Source: Microbacterium halotolerans (lineage in GTDB: Bacteria > Actinomycetota > Actinomycetes > Actinomycetales > Microbacteriaceae). Taken from it: a stretch of DNA of 64,000 bases. Each line of letters opens with the position of its first letter. Position 1 is the first letter of the stretch. Position numbers and translations under genes: made by a program. Location: positions 683,779-747,778 of the forward strand of contig NZ_KZ984051.1 in assembly GCF_003569805.1 (NCBI RefSeq). The letters are read 5' to 3'. The notes below the pieces were generated by a model that saw only the letters and a program-made list of their open reading frames with translations, was not told where the DNA came from and did not search any database. Positions 1 through 7,535 of this stretch are shown in pieces.

Positions 1-627
1 GCCGAGCGCGAGGATCAGGTTCCCCAGCACCTTTCCTGCCAGGAGCGCACGGGCCGAGACCGTGGAGATCAGGATCTCGACGACGCGGGTCTGCTTCTCC
101 TCCACCACTGCTGTGGCGATCGGCATCGCGAAGGTGAGCGTGATGCCCATGAACAGCACACCGAAGATCAGCCCCAGTATGTAGCGCAGGAAGAACGGCA
201 CGGCCGGGTCTTCGAGCAGCGTCACCTCGGGGTGCACGGCGAGAAGCGACATCACGTCGTCAGGCGCCTCGTCGAACGCGACGACTTCGACGCCGGTCAC
301 GGAACCGGCGCTGGGCAGCACGAGCGCATCGACTGTGCCGTCGCGGACCAGCGCCTCTCCCGCCGCGGCGTCGGCGACCTCGGTGACCTCGAGGTCCTCG
401 GTGTCGGGGAGCACATCTGCTGAGTCCGCGGTGACGGCGACGGGCGTTCCGGATGTCGTTGCGCTCGAGATCCCCATCCAGACGATGCCGCCCACCGCGA
501 TCAGCACCAGAATCAGCGTCGAGATGATGAACGCCTTGCTGCGCAGGCGAGAGAGGATGTCGCGCTCGGCGACGAGCCATGTGGCCTGAGCGGTTGAGAT
601 CGAGCGCGCATCGGCTGCGAGAGTCAT
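1..627 (-). CDS. ABC-2 type transporter permease, NatB-like (3' end outside window)
   Basis: Membrane subunit of an ABC exporter. The visible 209 residues start M-T-L-A-A-D, have one membrane span at about 27-47 (hydrophobic, F-I-I-S-T-L-I-L-V-L), a long extracytoplasmic region, and a second hydrophobic segment (F-F-L-R-Y-I-L-G-L-I-F-G-V-L-F-M-G) followed by the E-E-K-Q-T-R-V-V-E-I-L motif typical of NatB/ABC-2 permeases. The frame stays open to base 1, so the C-terminal membrane spans lie outside. Its ATG overlaps the TGA of the upstream ATPase (ATGA), so the two are co-translated. The substrate cannot be read; NatAB relatives export sodium or drugs. Confidence 0.85.
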   Translation of the reverse strand, partial: MTLAADARSISTAQATWLVAERDILSRLRSKAFIISTLILVLIAVGGIVWMGISSATTSGTPVAVTADSADVLPDTEDLEVTEVADAAAGEALVRDGTVDALVLPSAGSVTGVEVVAFDEAPDDVMSLLAVHPEVTLLEDPAVPFFLRYILGLIFGVLFMGITLTFAMPIATAVVEEKQTRVVEILISTVSARALLAGKVLGNLILALG

Positions 628-1508
628 CGGATGACCTCCTTGAAGATCTGGGCGAGGGATGGCTGCTGGGGGGCGAAGCGAGTGACCTCGCCGTACGAGA
701 CCGCGCGCTGCAGCACGCGCTGTGCGGCAGCGGCGTCGTCGGCGTCGAAGAGGGCGTATCCGCCGTCGAAGTCGATCACCTGGATGCCCGGCTCCTCGCG
801 CACCCAGCCGACGTCCTTCGCCGCAGTGAGTTCGAAACGGCTGGTGGCGTGCTCCTCGCGCAGCCGCTCGCGGGAGCCGGAGGTGCGCACCTCTCCTGCG
901 GCGATGATCACCAGATCGTCGCAGAGGCGCTCGACCACGTCGAGCTGGTGAGAGGAGAACAGCACGCTGGCACCGGCAGCGGCACGATCCTGCAGCACAC
1001 CGGCGACCACCTCGACGGCGAGCGGGTCGAGGCCGCTGAACGGCTCATCGAGGATCAGCACCTCGGGGTCGTGCACGAGAGCTGCGGCGATCTGGGCTCG
1101 CTGCTGATTGCCGAGCGAGAGCGCCTCGATGTTGTCGGCGAGTCGTTCGCCCAGCCCGAGCCTGTCAAGGATCGCGGTGGCGCGCTCTGTTGCGTCTGCG
1201 CGGCTGAATCCGTGCAGACGGGCCAGGTAGACGATGTGGTCGAGCACCTTCATCTTCGGGTAGAGGCCGCGCTCTTCCGGCATGTAGCCGAAGCGACGAC
1301 GATCGTCTGTCGTGAGCTCCTGCCGGTCGAGCGTAACGGTGCCGCCGTCCGGTGCGAGCAGCCCCAGGATGATGCGCATCGTGGTGGTCTTCCCCGCCCC
1401 GTTTCCGCCGACGAAGCCTGTCAGACGGCCGGGGGCGACATCGAACGTGACGCCGTCGAGGGCGCGGCGTTCGCCGTAGTTCTTCGTGATTCCGCTCAGT
1501 CGCAGCAT
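624..1508 (-). CDS. ABC transporter ATP-binding protein (NatA-like)
   Basis: ATPase of the exporter formed with the downstream permease. 294 residues from the ATG at 1508, which follows an AGAAAGGG ribosome site; the longer open frame upstream lacks family similarity. Walker A is G-G-N-G-A-G-K-T-T near residue 37, the signature region L-S-L-G-N-Q-Q-R near 130, Walker B V-L-I-L-D-E-P-F-S-G-L-D-P near 150, and the switch histidine follows in S-S-H. The C-terminal 90 residues resemble the accessory domain of NatA-type ATPases. Substrate unknown. Confidence 0.93.
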   Translation of the reverse strand: MLRLSGITKNYGERRALDGVTFDVAPGRLTGFVGGNGAGKTTTMRIILGLLAPDGGTVTLDRQELTTDDRRRFGYMPEERGLYPKMKVLDHIVYLARLHGFSRADATERATAILDRLGLGERLADNIEALSLGNQQRAQIAAALVHDPEVLILDEPFSGLDPLAVEVVAGVLQDRAAAGASVLFSSHQLDVVERLCDDLVIIAAGEVRTSGSRERLREEHATSRFELTAAKDVGWVREEPGIQVIDFDGGYALFDADDAAAAQRVLQRAVSYGEVTRFAPQQPSLAQIFKEVIR

Positions 1509-1740
1509 CGGCGGGTTCCCTTTCTCGGTGTGTGCTTCCACACTACGAAGCAGACTGTGCCGCGTGCCTCCCCCGCATGACGGATCTTCGCACTCCGCCG
1601 TTGTGCGGAGATGGCGCTGGGGGACGCGCTGGGCGCACAGCATGTATGCATCCGCATGGAATACGATCCGACGGGCGAGCGTTCCCACGCTCGTACGCAA
1701 GAACGGCCGCAGCGGCCACCACCCCTGAAGGAGATCATCC

Positions 1741-2301
1741 GTGCCCACCATCGGCTACATCGTCGGCAGCATCTCGAGCACCTCGCTCAACCGCGCACTC
1801 GCCGAGGCTCTCGCGAAGCTCGCACCGGAGGGCGTCGAGTTCGAAGAGATCGCCATCAAGGACCTTCCGTTCTACTCCCCCGACTACGACGCCGAGTTCC
1901 CGCAGGTCGGGCTGGACTTCAAGAAGCACATCGAGAATGTCGACGGCATCGTCATCGTCACGCCCGAGTACAACCGCTCGATCCCTGGTGTGCTGAAGAA
2001 CGCGATCGAATGGGCCAGCCGGCCGTACGGCAACTTCTCGTTCGGCGGCAAGCCGGTCGCTGTGCTGGGCGGCTCGCCCGGAGCGATCGGCACGGCAGCT
2101 GCCCAGCAGCACCTCAAGGCCGTGCTCAGCCACGCGAACGCGATCGTGATGGGTCAGCCGGAGGGCTTCGTGCAGGTCACTCCGGGCCTCATCGACGGCG
2201 ACAGTGACATCACCAACGAGGGCACGAAGGCGTTCCTGCAGTCCTACCTCGACACCTTCCTCGGCCTCATCGCCCGGGTCCAGAAGGCCTACGCAGCCTG
2301 A
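1741..2301 (+). CDS. NADPH-dependent FMN reductase family protein
   Basis: Small flavodoxin-fold oxidoreductase of 186 residues that probably reduces FMN, quinones or chromate with NAD(P)H. The N-terminal phosphate-binding loop is G-S-I-S-S-T-S-L-N-R, and the family motif T-P-E-Y-N-R-S-I-P-G-V-L-K-N-A-I-E-W lies near residues 78-95, followed by G-G-S-P-G. The GTG start at 1741 has a clear AAGGAGA about 7 bases upstream. Transcribed alone, divergent from the ABC exporter and convergent with the two-component system. The physiological acceptor cannot be told. Confidence 0.9.
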   Translation: MPTIGYIVGSISSTSLNRALAEALAKLAPEGVEFEEIAIKDLPFYSPDYDAEFPQVGLDFKKHIENVDGIVIVTPEYNRSIPGVLKNAIEWASRPYGNFSFGGKPVAVLGGSPGAIGTAAAQQHLKAVLSHANAIVMGQPEGFVQVTPGLIDGDSDITNEGTKAFLQSYLDTFLGLIARVQKAYAA

Positions 2302-2315
2302 GCATTCTGACTGCG

Positions 2316-2356
2316 GCATGCGCCTCGGTTCTGCTTCGACGGGCCAAGGCGCATGC
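2316..2356. terminator. Bidirectional hairpin terminator between convergent genes
   Basis: Perfect 10-bp inverted repeat GCATGCGCCT / AGGCGCATGC with a 21-base loop, lying exactly between the convergent FMN reductase gene and the response regulator gene. There is no clear U tract, as is common in high-GC actinobacteria. Confidence 0.6.
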
Positions 2357-2366
2357 GAGCTCTCGA

Positions 2367-3050
2367 CTACGCGTATCCGTGTCGATGCGCCCAGACCACC
2401 GCGGCGACGCGGTCGCGGGCGCCGAGCTTGAGCAGCACGTTCGAGACGTGGGTCTTCACTGTGGCATCGCCGATGTAGAGCTCGGCGGCGATCTCGGCGT
2501 TGCTCATCGCACGGGCGAGCAGGCGCAGCACGTCGCCCTCCCGCTCGGTCAGGGCGACACCGGTGTGCGCGGGTGACGACGGTGACCGCACCGGACTCGA
2601 GTCGGCGTCGGCCCGGTTCTGCGCGGCGAACCGTTCGATGACCCGCCGTGTGACCTCCGGTGCGAGCAGCGCCTCCCCCGATGCGGCGACGTTCGCGGCG
2701 TTGACCAGTTCCTCCGGTCCTGCGTTCTTGAGCAGGAACCCGCTCGCACCGGCCTCGAGCGCCGAGAACAGGTAGTCGTCGCGATCGAAGGTCGTCACGA
2801 TGACGATGCGCGGACCGCTGTCCCCGAGTTCGGCCCGGATGCGGCGGGTCGCCTCGATACCGTCGAGGTCGGGCATCTGCACGTCCATGAAGACGACATC
2901 CGGTCGCATGCCGCGAACGGAATGTATCGCCTCCTCCCCCGTCCCGGCCTCACCGGTGACCACGATGCCTGAGGCCTCCAGGATCATCCGGAACCCCATC
3001 CGCATCGTGGCATGGTCGTCGACGAGCAGCACGCTGATCGGTTCGTTCAC
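2367..3050 (-). CDS. NarL/FixJ-family response regulator
   Basis: DNA-binding response regulator of 227 residues, partner of the kinase just upstream. The receiver domain carries acidic residues L-V-D-D-H near 10, the phosphoacceptor in V-V-F-M-D-V-Q-M-P-D near 55, and the T-T-F-D switch. The C-terminal LuxR helix-turn-helix reads L-T-E-R-E-G-D-V-L-R-L-L-A then A-E-L-Y-I-G-D-A-T-V-K-T-H-V-S. Its GTG start overlaps the kinase stop (GTGA). Its target may be the exporter at 1-1508, by analogy with similar gene sets; this is inference. Confidence 0.93.
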   Translation of the reverse strand: MNEPISVLLVDDHATMRMGFRMILEASGIVVTGEAGTGEEAIHSVRGMRPDVVFMDVQMPDLDGIEATRRIRAELGDSGPRIVIVTTFDRDDYLFSALEAGASGFLLKNAGPEELVNAANVAASGEALLAPEVTRRVIERFAAQNRADADSSPVRSPSSPAHTGVALTEREGDVLRLLARAMSNAEIAAELYIGDATVKTHVSNVLLKLGARDRVAAVVWAHRHGYA

Positions 3051-4444
3051 GCGTCGGTCTCCTCGAATGTCTGATTCTCCCGCAGGGGCACGCTGATGCG
3101 TACCAGGTACCCGGGGCGCTCCACTGAACCATCTGCATCCGCTTCTCGGTTCCCGAAGTGGAGCAGTCCCCCGATCGAGGTCGCGCGTTCCCTCATCCCG
3201 AGCTGGCCCACTCCGGGGCGGGCGCCCGCGCGCACTCTGCCGGTGTTCGTGACCTCCAGTTCGACCCAGTCGTGGCGGTAGCGCAGCCGGATGTCCGCTC
3301 GTGCATCAGGTCCAGCGTGCCGACGCGCATTGGTGAGCGCCTCCTGCGCGATCCGGTACAGATTGGTCTCGACGAGGGGCGGAAGCGGCACGGCGTCACC
3401 GATCACGGTGAAGGTCGTCGGTGTGCCGGCGGCGGTGACCTGCCGCACCAGCTGCTCTAGGTCATGCAGCTTCAGCGCGGAAGGAGCCTCCTGGTTCTCG
3501 CCGGGGTCGCGCAGCGTGTCGAGCAGGTGATGCAGCTCGTCGATCGCGGTGCGTGCGCCCTGCTCGACCTCCCTGAGAACGTCGCCGGCGGCATGCGGAT
3601 CCGTCGCCATGACCGTGCGCGCGGCACCGGCCTGAACTCCCATCGCCGACACGTGGTGGCCGACGACGTCGTGCAGCTCGCGCGCGATGCGCACTCGATC
3701 GAGCGCGACGGCCTGCGCCGCGGAGAGCTCGCGCTCCTCCTCCAGCTGCTCCGCGAGGCCGCGCAGGTCCTGCCGGTTCAGCGCCGCCCTGTAGGCGTGA
3801 TCGCCCAAGTAGTAGGCGCCGCCGAAGTAGGCGATATTGATCAGCCACTGGATGAGCATGTAGGCGACCAGCGGCGACATCGCGCCGGCGATGACGTCTG
3901 CCTCGTCTGCCGCGTTGCCGATCGCGAAGTAGGTGGAGATCAGCAGCCAGATCATCATGGCGACCACGAGGAACGAGCGGCCGAGGACAGCGCGACGGCG
4001 GTCGTTCATCCACGCACCGATCGTATAGATGGCGATGAATATCGACACGTTCGAGACGAAGGCCTCCGGAACGTGCAGGGTCACGCCGCAGAAGTACGAG
4101 GCGCAGACGATGACCGCGGACGCGATCGGATACCTCCGTCGAACGGCGAGCGGCCACGTGGTGCCGACCGCCAGGGGCAGCACCCAGACGAGGTCCGCCG
4201 TCTGCTCGCCGTAGAACTGGGTGATCGATGACAGCGCCCCGCTGATCATCGCCGCGACGAACAGCGCGGCGGCGAGCAAGCAGTCCTGGCGCAGCTCGCG
4301 CCGCGTCGGCGCGGCACGGGTGGGGGAGAGGCTCGCTTGTACCGGGGCGAGCTCGCCACCGGTACCGGGGCGGGCAGCCGCGTCGCGGGCGCCCTGGGTG
4401 GCGGGCCCGCCACGGAGATCCGCCTGGGCTGCTCGCGTGCTCAT
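3047..4444 (-). CDS. Two-component sensor histidine kinase (HisKA_3 type)
   Basis: 465-residue membrane kinase. About 55 proline/arginine-rich residues precede five or six hydrophobic spans (roughly residues 55-215). The dimerisation box R-I-A-R-E-L-H-D-V-V-G-H-H holds the phosphoacceptor histidine; the ATPase domain shows an N-box (Y-R-I-A-Q-E-A-L-T-N-A) and G-box (G-Q-L-G-M-R-E-R). It lacks an extracellular sensor domain, so it probably senses the membrane. The start lies 6 bases behind a TAACGT box, which suggests a leaderless transcript. Confidence 0.93.
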   Translation of the reverse strand: MSTRAAQADLRGGPATQGARDAAARPGTGGELAPVQASLSPTRAAPTRRELRQDCLLAAALFVAAMISGALSSITQFYGEQTADLVWVLPLAVGTTWPLAVRRRYPIASAVIVCASYFCGVTLHVPEAFVSNVSIFIAIYTIGAWMNDRRRAVLGRSFLVVAMMIWLLISTYFAIGNAADEADVIAGAMSPLVAYMLIQWLINIAYFGGAYYLGDHAYRAALNRQDLRGLAEQLEEERELSAAQAVALDRVRIARELHDVVGHHVSAMGVQAGAARTVMATDPHAAGDVLREVEQGARTAIDELHHLLDTLRDPGENQEAPSALKLHDLEQLVRQVTAAGTPTTFTVIGDAVPLPPLVETNLYRIAQEALTNARRHAGPDARADIRLRYRHDWVELEVTNTGRVRAGARPGVGQLGMRERATSIGGLLHFGNREADADGSVERPGYLVRISVPLRENQTFEETDA

Positions 4445-4450
4445 ACCGCC

Positions 4451-4456
4451 ACGTTA
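4451..4456 (-). promoter_or_regulatory. -10 box TAACGT, leaderless promoter of the sensor kinase gene
   Basis: TAACGT ends 6 bases before the ATG at 4444, so transcription should begin at or next to the start codon. No ribosome site is present. Confidence 0.5.
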
Positions 4457-4509
4457 CGTCGCACTCCGCGCTGGCGCCTCCGCCGTGAGGCGGAGAACCT
4501 CGCGCGGCG

Positions 4510-5349
4510 TCAGCCGAAGATCATCGGGATGTCCTCGTCCTCGTCGGCGACATCGAGGTCGACCACGACGGGTACGTGGTCGCTGGGCTGCTCGCCCTTG
4601 CGTTCATCGCGCTCGATGCTGGCGCCGGAGACCGCGTCGGCGAAGGCCTTCGACCCCAGGATGAAGTCGATCCGGATGCCCTGGTCCTTCGGGAACTTGA
4701 GTCGCTGGTAGTCCCAGTAGGTGTAGCCGGTTGGGATCAGCGGTCGCACCGTGTCGGTGACGCCGGCGCCCAGCAGTGCTTGGAACGCTTCGCGCTCTGC
4801 GGGGGAGACGTGCGTGGAGACGCCCTCGACGATGTCGGGGTCGCCGTTGTCGGCATCGGTCGGGATGATGTTGAAGTCGCCGACGAGAGCGATCGACAGG
4901 TCGGGCTGTGCGGCGAGGGCGTCTGCCGTGTGCTGCCGCAGCGCCTCGAGCCAGCGCAGCTTGTACGCGTAGTGGGGATCGTCGAGCGAGCGGCCGTTCG
5001 GCACGTACAGACTCCATACCTTGACGCCGTTCACGGTCGCGCCGATCGCGCGGGCTTCGAGCGGGGCGTCGTCGCCCTCATACCCCTTCTTGAACCCAGG
5101 CATTCCGGTGAAAGAATATTCGATGTCCTCGATCGGCTCGCGGCTGGCGATGGCGACGCCGTTCCACTGATTCAGCCCGTGCGCTTCGACGTGGTAGCCG
5201 GCTGCCTCGAACGCCGCGTAGGGGAACTGCTCCGGCTTGCACTTGATCTCCTGCATGGCGAGCACGTCGACGTCGGCGCGCTCCGCGAAGCCGACGATCC
5301 GGTCCACCCGAGCCCTGACAGAGTTCACATTCCACGTCGCCAACCGCAT
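4510..5349 (-). CDS. xthA: Exodeoxyribonuclease III
   Basis: AP endonuclease / 3'-5' exonuclease of base excision repair, 279 residues, full length for the family. Visible are the N-terminal M-R-L-A-T-W-N-V-N-S-V-R-A, the metal-binding glutamate in L-A-M-Q-E-I-K, the Y-V-P-N-G segment, the catalytic G-D-F-N-I-I-P-T-D, and the C-terminal S-D-H-V-P-V-V-V-D. Monocistronic or read with the downstream kinase genes. The start sits 6 bases behind TAGGCT (leaderless). This -10 box overlaps the stop codon of the upstream small gene. Confidence 0.96.
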   Translation of the reverse strand: MRLATWNVNSVRARVDRIVGFAERADVDVLAMQEIKCKPEQFPYAAFEAAGYHVEAHGLNQWNGVAIASREPIEDIEYSFTGMPGFKKGYEGDDAPLEARAIGATVNGVKVWSLYVPNGRSLDDPHYAYKLRWLEALRQHTADALAAQPDLSIALVGDFNIIPTDADNGDPDIVEGVSTHVSPAEREAFQALLGAGVTDTVRPLIPTGYTYWDYQRLKFPKDQGIRIDFILGSKAFADAVSGASIERDERKGEQPSDHVPVVVDLDVADEDEDIPMIFG

Positions 5350-5355
5350 GGAACC

Positions 5356-5361
5356 AGCCTA
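5356..5361 (-). promoter_or_regulatory. -10 box TAGGCT of xthA
   Basis: TAGGCT ends 6 bases before the xthA ATG at 5349 and includes the TAG stop of the preceding small gene; leaderless arrangement. Confidence 0.5.
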
Positions 5362-5616
5362 ACTGCGAGGATCTGAGCCCCACTTCAGATTGTCGAAGAG
5401 GTCGTCGACGGCCTGTCGGTCGTAGGCCTCGGCACGCGGAGCGGCGGGGAAGTCGAGCTTCCGGATCAGGTCGGCGTACTGGCGATTCGTCCGGAGTCTT
5501 TCGACCACCTTGTCGGTCACTTCGTCGACGGCGCTGCGGCGATATCCGTCGCGGAAGAGCCCCGGCTTCTTCAGCGGGTGCGATGCGAGCCATTCCTCGA
5601 TGGGCTGATGTGCCAT
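5359..5616 (-). CDS. Small protein with two DivIVA-type (DivI1A) motifs
   Basis: 85-residue soluble protein. It contains two copies of a Y-x-R-x-A-V-D-x-x-x-D pattern, at residues 25-35 (Y-R-R-S-A-V-D-E-V) and 65-75 (Y-D-R-Q-A-V-D-D-L), the second preceded by L-D-F-P-A-A-P-R. This resembles the short repeat seen at the N terminus of actinobacterial DivIVA/Wag31-like proteins, but there is no coiled coil. Function unknown; a link to cell-pole proteins is only a suggestion. The start follows TACGCT by 6 bases. Confidence 0.75.
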   Translation of the reverse strand: MAHQPIEEWLASHPLKKPGLFRDGYRRSAVDEVTDKVVERLRTNRQYADLIRKLDFPAAPRAEAYDRQAVDDLFDNLKWGSDPRS

Positions 5617-5622
5617 GGCATC

Positions 5623-5628
5623 AGCGTA
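5623..5628 (-). promoter_or_regulatory. -10 box TACGCT, leaderless promoter of the small DivIVA-motif gene
   Basis: TACGCT ends 6 bases before the ATG at 5616. It lies back to back with the pyrE promoter. Confidence 0.5.
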
Positions 5629-5658
5629 TGCCGCTTCGCGCGCCGCCGCGGGCTCTCA

Positions 5659-5664
5659 TATGCT
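5659..5664 (+). promoter_or_regulatory. -10 box TATGCT, leaderless promoter of pyrE
   Basis: TATGCT ends 7 bases before the ATG at 5672, and the intervening bases contain no ribosome site. This supports 5672 rather than the upstream ATG at 5615 as the start. Confidence 0.5.
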
Positions 5665-5671
5665 GGCAGTC

Positions 5672-6250
5672 ATGGCCACCGCATCCACGCCGGCGCTCGA
5701 AGCCGACCGTCAGAACCTCATCTCCCTCATCCGGGACGAGGCCGTCTTCCACGGCGACTTCACGCTGTCCAGTGGCACGAAGGCCACGTACTACGTCGAC
5801 ATGCGCAAGCTCACGCTCGACCACAGGGCGGCCCCGGCGATCGGCCGGATCATGAGCGACCTCATCGCTGACATCGATGGAGTCGTCGCTGTCGGGGGCC
5901 TCACTCTGGGCGCCGACCCGATCGCAAACGCCGTGATGCACGCATCTGCGGGCACCGACGACCCGTTGGACGCGTTCGTCGTGCGCAAGGAGCCGAAGGA
6001 CCACGGTCGCGGCCGCCAGATCGAGGGCGCGGACGTCGAGGGCAGACGCGTCGTCGTACTGGAGGACACCTCGACCACGGGTCAGTCCGCGCTGAAGGCG
6101 GTCGAGGCGCTGCGCAAGGCGGGTGCAGAGGTGGCGGCGGTCGCCGTGATCGTCGATCGCTCGACGGGTGCGCAGGCGGCGATCGAGGCGGAGGGTCTCG
6201 AGTGGCGCGCTGCCGTCGATCTCGACGATCTTGGCCTCGCGCCCCAGTAA
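5672..6250 (+). CDS. pyrE: Orotate phosphoribosyltransferase
   Basis: Transfers the PRPP ribose phosphate to orotate to make OMP in de novo pyrimidine synthesis. 192 residues. The substrate-side motif F-T-L-S-S-G-T-K-A-T-Y-Y-V-D lies near 30-43 and the PRPP-binding loop V-V-V-L-E-D-T-S-T-T-G-Q-S near 128-140; the lysine-containing R-K-E-P-K-D-H-G-R-G loop precedes it. Start chosen at M-A-T-A-S-T because of the leaderless -10 box and family length. The ROK gene follows after 8 bases. Confidence 0.95.
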   Translation: MATASTPALEADRQNLISLIRDEAVFHGDFTLSSGTKATYYVDMRKLTLDHRAAPAIGRIMSDLIADIDGVVAVGGLTLGADPIANAVMHASAGTDDPLDAFVVRKEPKDHGRGRQIEGADVEGRRVVVLEDTSTTGQSALKAVEALRKAGAEVAAVAVIVDRSTGAQAAIEAEGLEWRAAVDLDDLGLAPQ

Positions 6251-6258
6251 TCGGCGTC

Positions 6259-7179
6259 ATGGTGTCGCAGACCTGCGCCCTCGCGCTCGACCTGGGCGGG
6301 ACGAAGCTCGAGGGCGCCCTGGTCGACACGTCCGGCGAGATCATCGCAGGCAGCCGCAACCGGGTGCCCACCGGCCCCGACTCGACGCCGGGGTCGCTTG
6401 CCGCAGCGTTCGAGCAGGTCGTGCGCACGTCGATGGCGCATGTGCCCGATGGCGTGAGCTTCGTCGGGACCGGCATCGGCAGCGCCGGTCCCATCGATTT
6501 CTCATCCGGCGCCATCTACCCGGTGAACATGCGGCGGGCCCACGGGTTCGAGGTCGTCGCTCTGGTGCGCAGCGCGGTCCTGTCCGGGACAGAGGTCTCG
6601 CTGCGACTTGACGGCACGTGCCTCGCGCTCGCCGAGGACCGCTGGGGCGCGGCGCAGGGCTCCCGCGCGTCGATGAGCGTCGTCGTCTCGACCGGCATCG
6701 GCGGCGGAATCGTGATCGACGGTCGAACGGTCACCGGCCGATCGGGCAACGCTGGTCACATCGGGCAGACTCACGTGTCGACGCATGACCTGCCCGGTGG
6801 GCCGGCGGAAGCGGCCACGGTCGAGGAGCTGGCCTCCGGGCCGAACATCGTGCGCTGGGCACGGTCGCGGGGCTGGGTCGGCGAGACGGGCGAAGACCTT
6901 GCGCGTTCGGCGGCAGCGGGCGATCAGGCGGCTGCGGCGGCGATCGAGCGATCGGCGACCCTCGTCGGGCGTGCGTTCGCCGATGCCGCCACTCTGCTCG
7001 ACCTCGAGACGATCGTGGTCGGCGGCGGCTTCTCGCACGTCTCGCCCGACTACGTCGATCTGGTGGGGGAGTCGCTGCGCTCGTGCGCCCCGCTCGACTA
7101 CGCCCGCCGCGTATCGATCGTGCGCAGCGCGCTGCATGGCGACGGCCCCCTGCTGGGTGCCGCAGCCCTCGCGCTGTGA
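6259..7179 (+). CDS. ROK-family sugar kinase-like protein lacking the zinc cysteine motif
   Basis: 306 residues with an N-terminal ATPase loop (A-L-D-L-G-G-T-K-L-E-G) and the second phosphate motif S-T-G-I-G-G-G-I-V-I-D-G near 140, followed by G-N-A-G-H-I-G. In most ROK glucokinases this is followed by C-x-C-G-x-x-G-C that binds zinc; here the place is taken by a cysteine-free stretch (D-L-P-G-G-P-A-E-A-A) before the family V-E-E-L-A-S-G. It may phosphorylate a sugar but the substrate is unknown. Eight bases downstream of pyrE, probably same transcript. Confidence 0.88.
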   Translation: MVSQTCALALDLGGTKLEGALVDTSGEIIAGSRNRVPTGPDSTPGSLAAAFEQVVRTSMAHVPDGVSFVGTGIGSAGPIDFSSGAIYPVNMRRAHGFEVVALVRSAVLSGTEVSLRLDGTCLALAEDRWGAAQGSRASMSVVVSTGIGGGIVIDGRTVTGRSGNAGHIGQTHVSTHDLPGGPAEAATVEELASGPNIVRWARSRGWVGETGEDLARSAAAGDQAAAAAIERSATLVGRAFADAATLLDLETIVVGGGFSHVSPDYVDLVGESLRSCAPLDYARRVSIVRSALHGDGPLLGAAALAL

Positions 7180-7229
7180 TGGTCGGCGCGCACGGGTGAA
7201 CGCCGCCTCTTGGATGAGACGGTCGGTGC

Positions 7230-7430
7230 TCAGCGACGTCCCTGCGCCGGCTGCGCGCGTCGTGCGGCGTTGAGCGCGCACACCAAGGCGACTGCGAAGC
7301 AGACCCCGCCGAGCGCCCAGCCGAACGCTGCGAAACCGGTCGGCAGGAGCAGTGCCGACAGAATGAGCGCGGCGCCGAGCAGAGGAAGCGCAACGGCGAG
7401 CCGCTTCGCGATGGGACGAGCCTCGGTCAT
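7230..7430 (-). CDS. Small two-span membrane protein
   Basis: 66 residues starting M-T-E-A-R-P-I-A-K-R. Two hydrophobic segments (L-A-V-A-L-P-L-L-G-A-A-L-I-L and F-G-W-A-L-G-G-V-C-F-A-V-A-L-V-C) and an arginine-rich tail ending R-R-A-Q-P-A-Q-G-R-R point to a bitopic hairpin with cytoplasmic ends. Not recognised. It follows a 31-residue membrane protein by 4 bases and the HAD phosphatase gene, suggesting a three-gene unit. The longer frame starting at 7484 overlaps the upstream small gene and was not used. Confidence 0.6.
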   Translation of the reverse strand: MTEARPIAKRLAVALPLLGAALILSALLLPTGFAAFGWALGGVCFAVALVCALNAARRAQPAQGRR

Positions 7431-7434
7431 CGGA

Positions 7435-7530
7435 TCACTTCCCGCGCCCGCGCCACCACTGCACGGCGAATGCCACCATCGCACCGGTGATGCACAGGGC
7501 GGCCACGGCGAAGACCAGATCGCGCTCCAT
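7435..7530 (-). CDS. Tiny (31-residue) membrane protein
   Basis: ORF starting M-E-R-D-L-V-F-A-V-A-A-L-C-I-T-G with a single transmembrane helix (residues 5-24) and a basic end W-W-R-G-R-G-K. It starts 5 bases after the stop of the HAD hydrolase gene, with GGGAG about 10 bases upstream of the ATG, and ends 4 bases before the next small membrane gene. Spacing, hydrophobicity and the positive-inside tail support it; nothing about its function can be read. Confidence 0.5.
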   Translation of the reverse strand: MERDLVFAVAALCITGAMVAFAVQWWRGRGK

Positions 7531-7535
7531 CCGGA

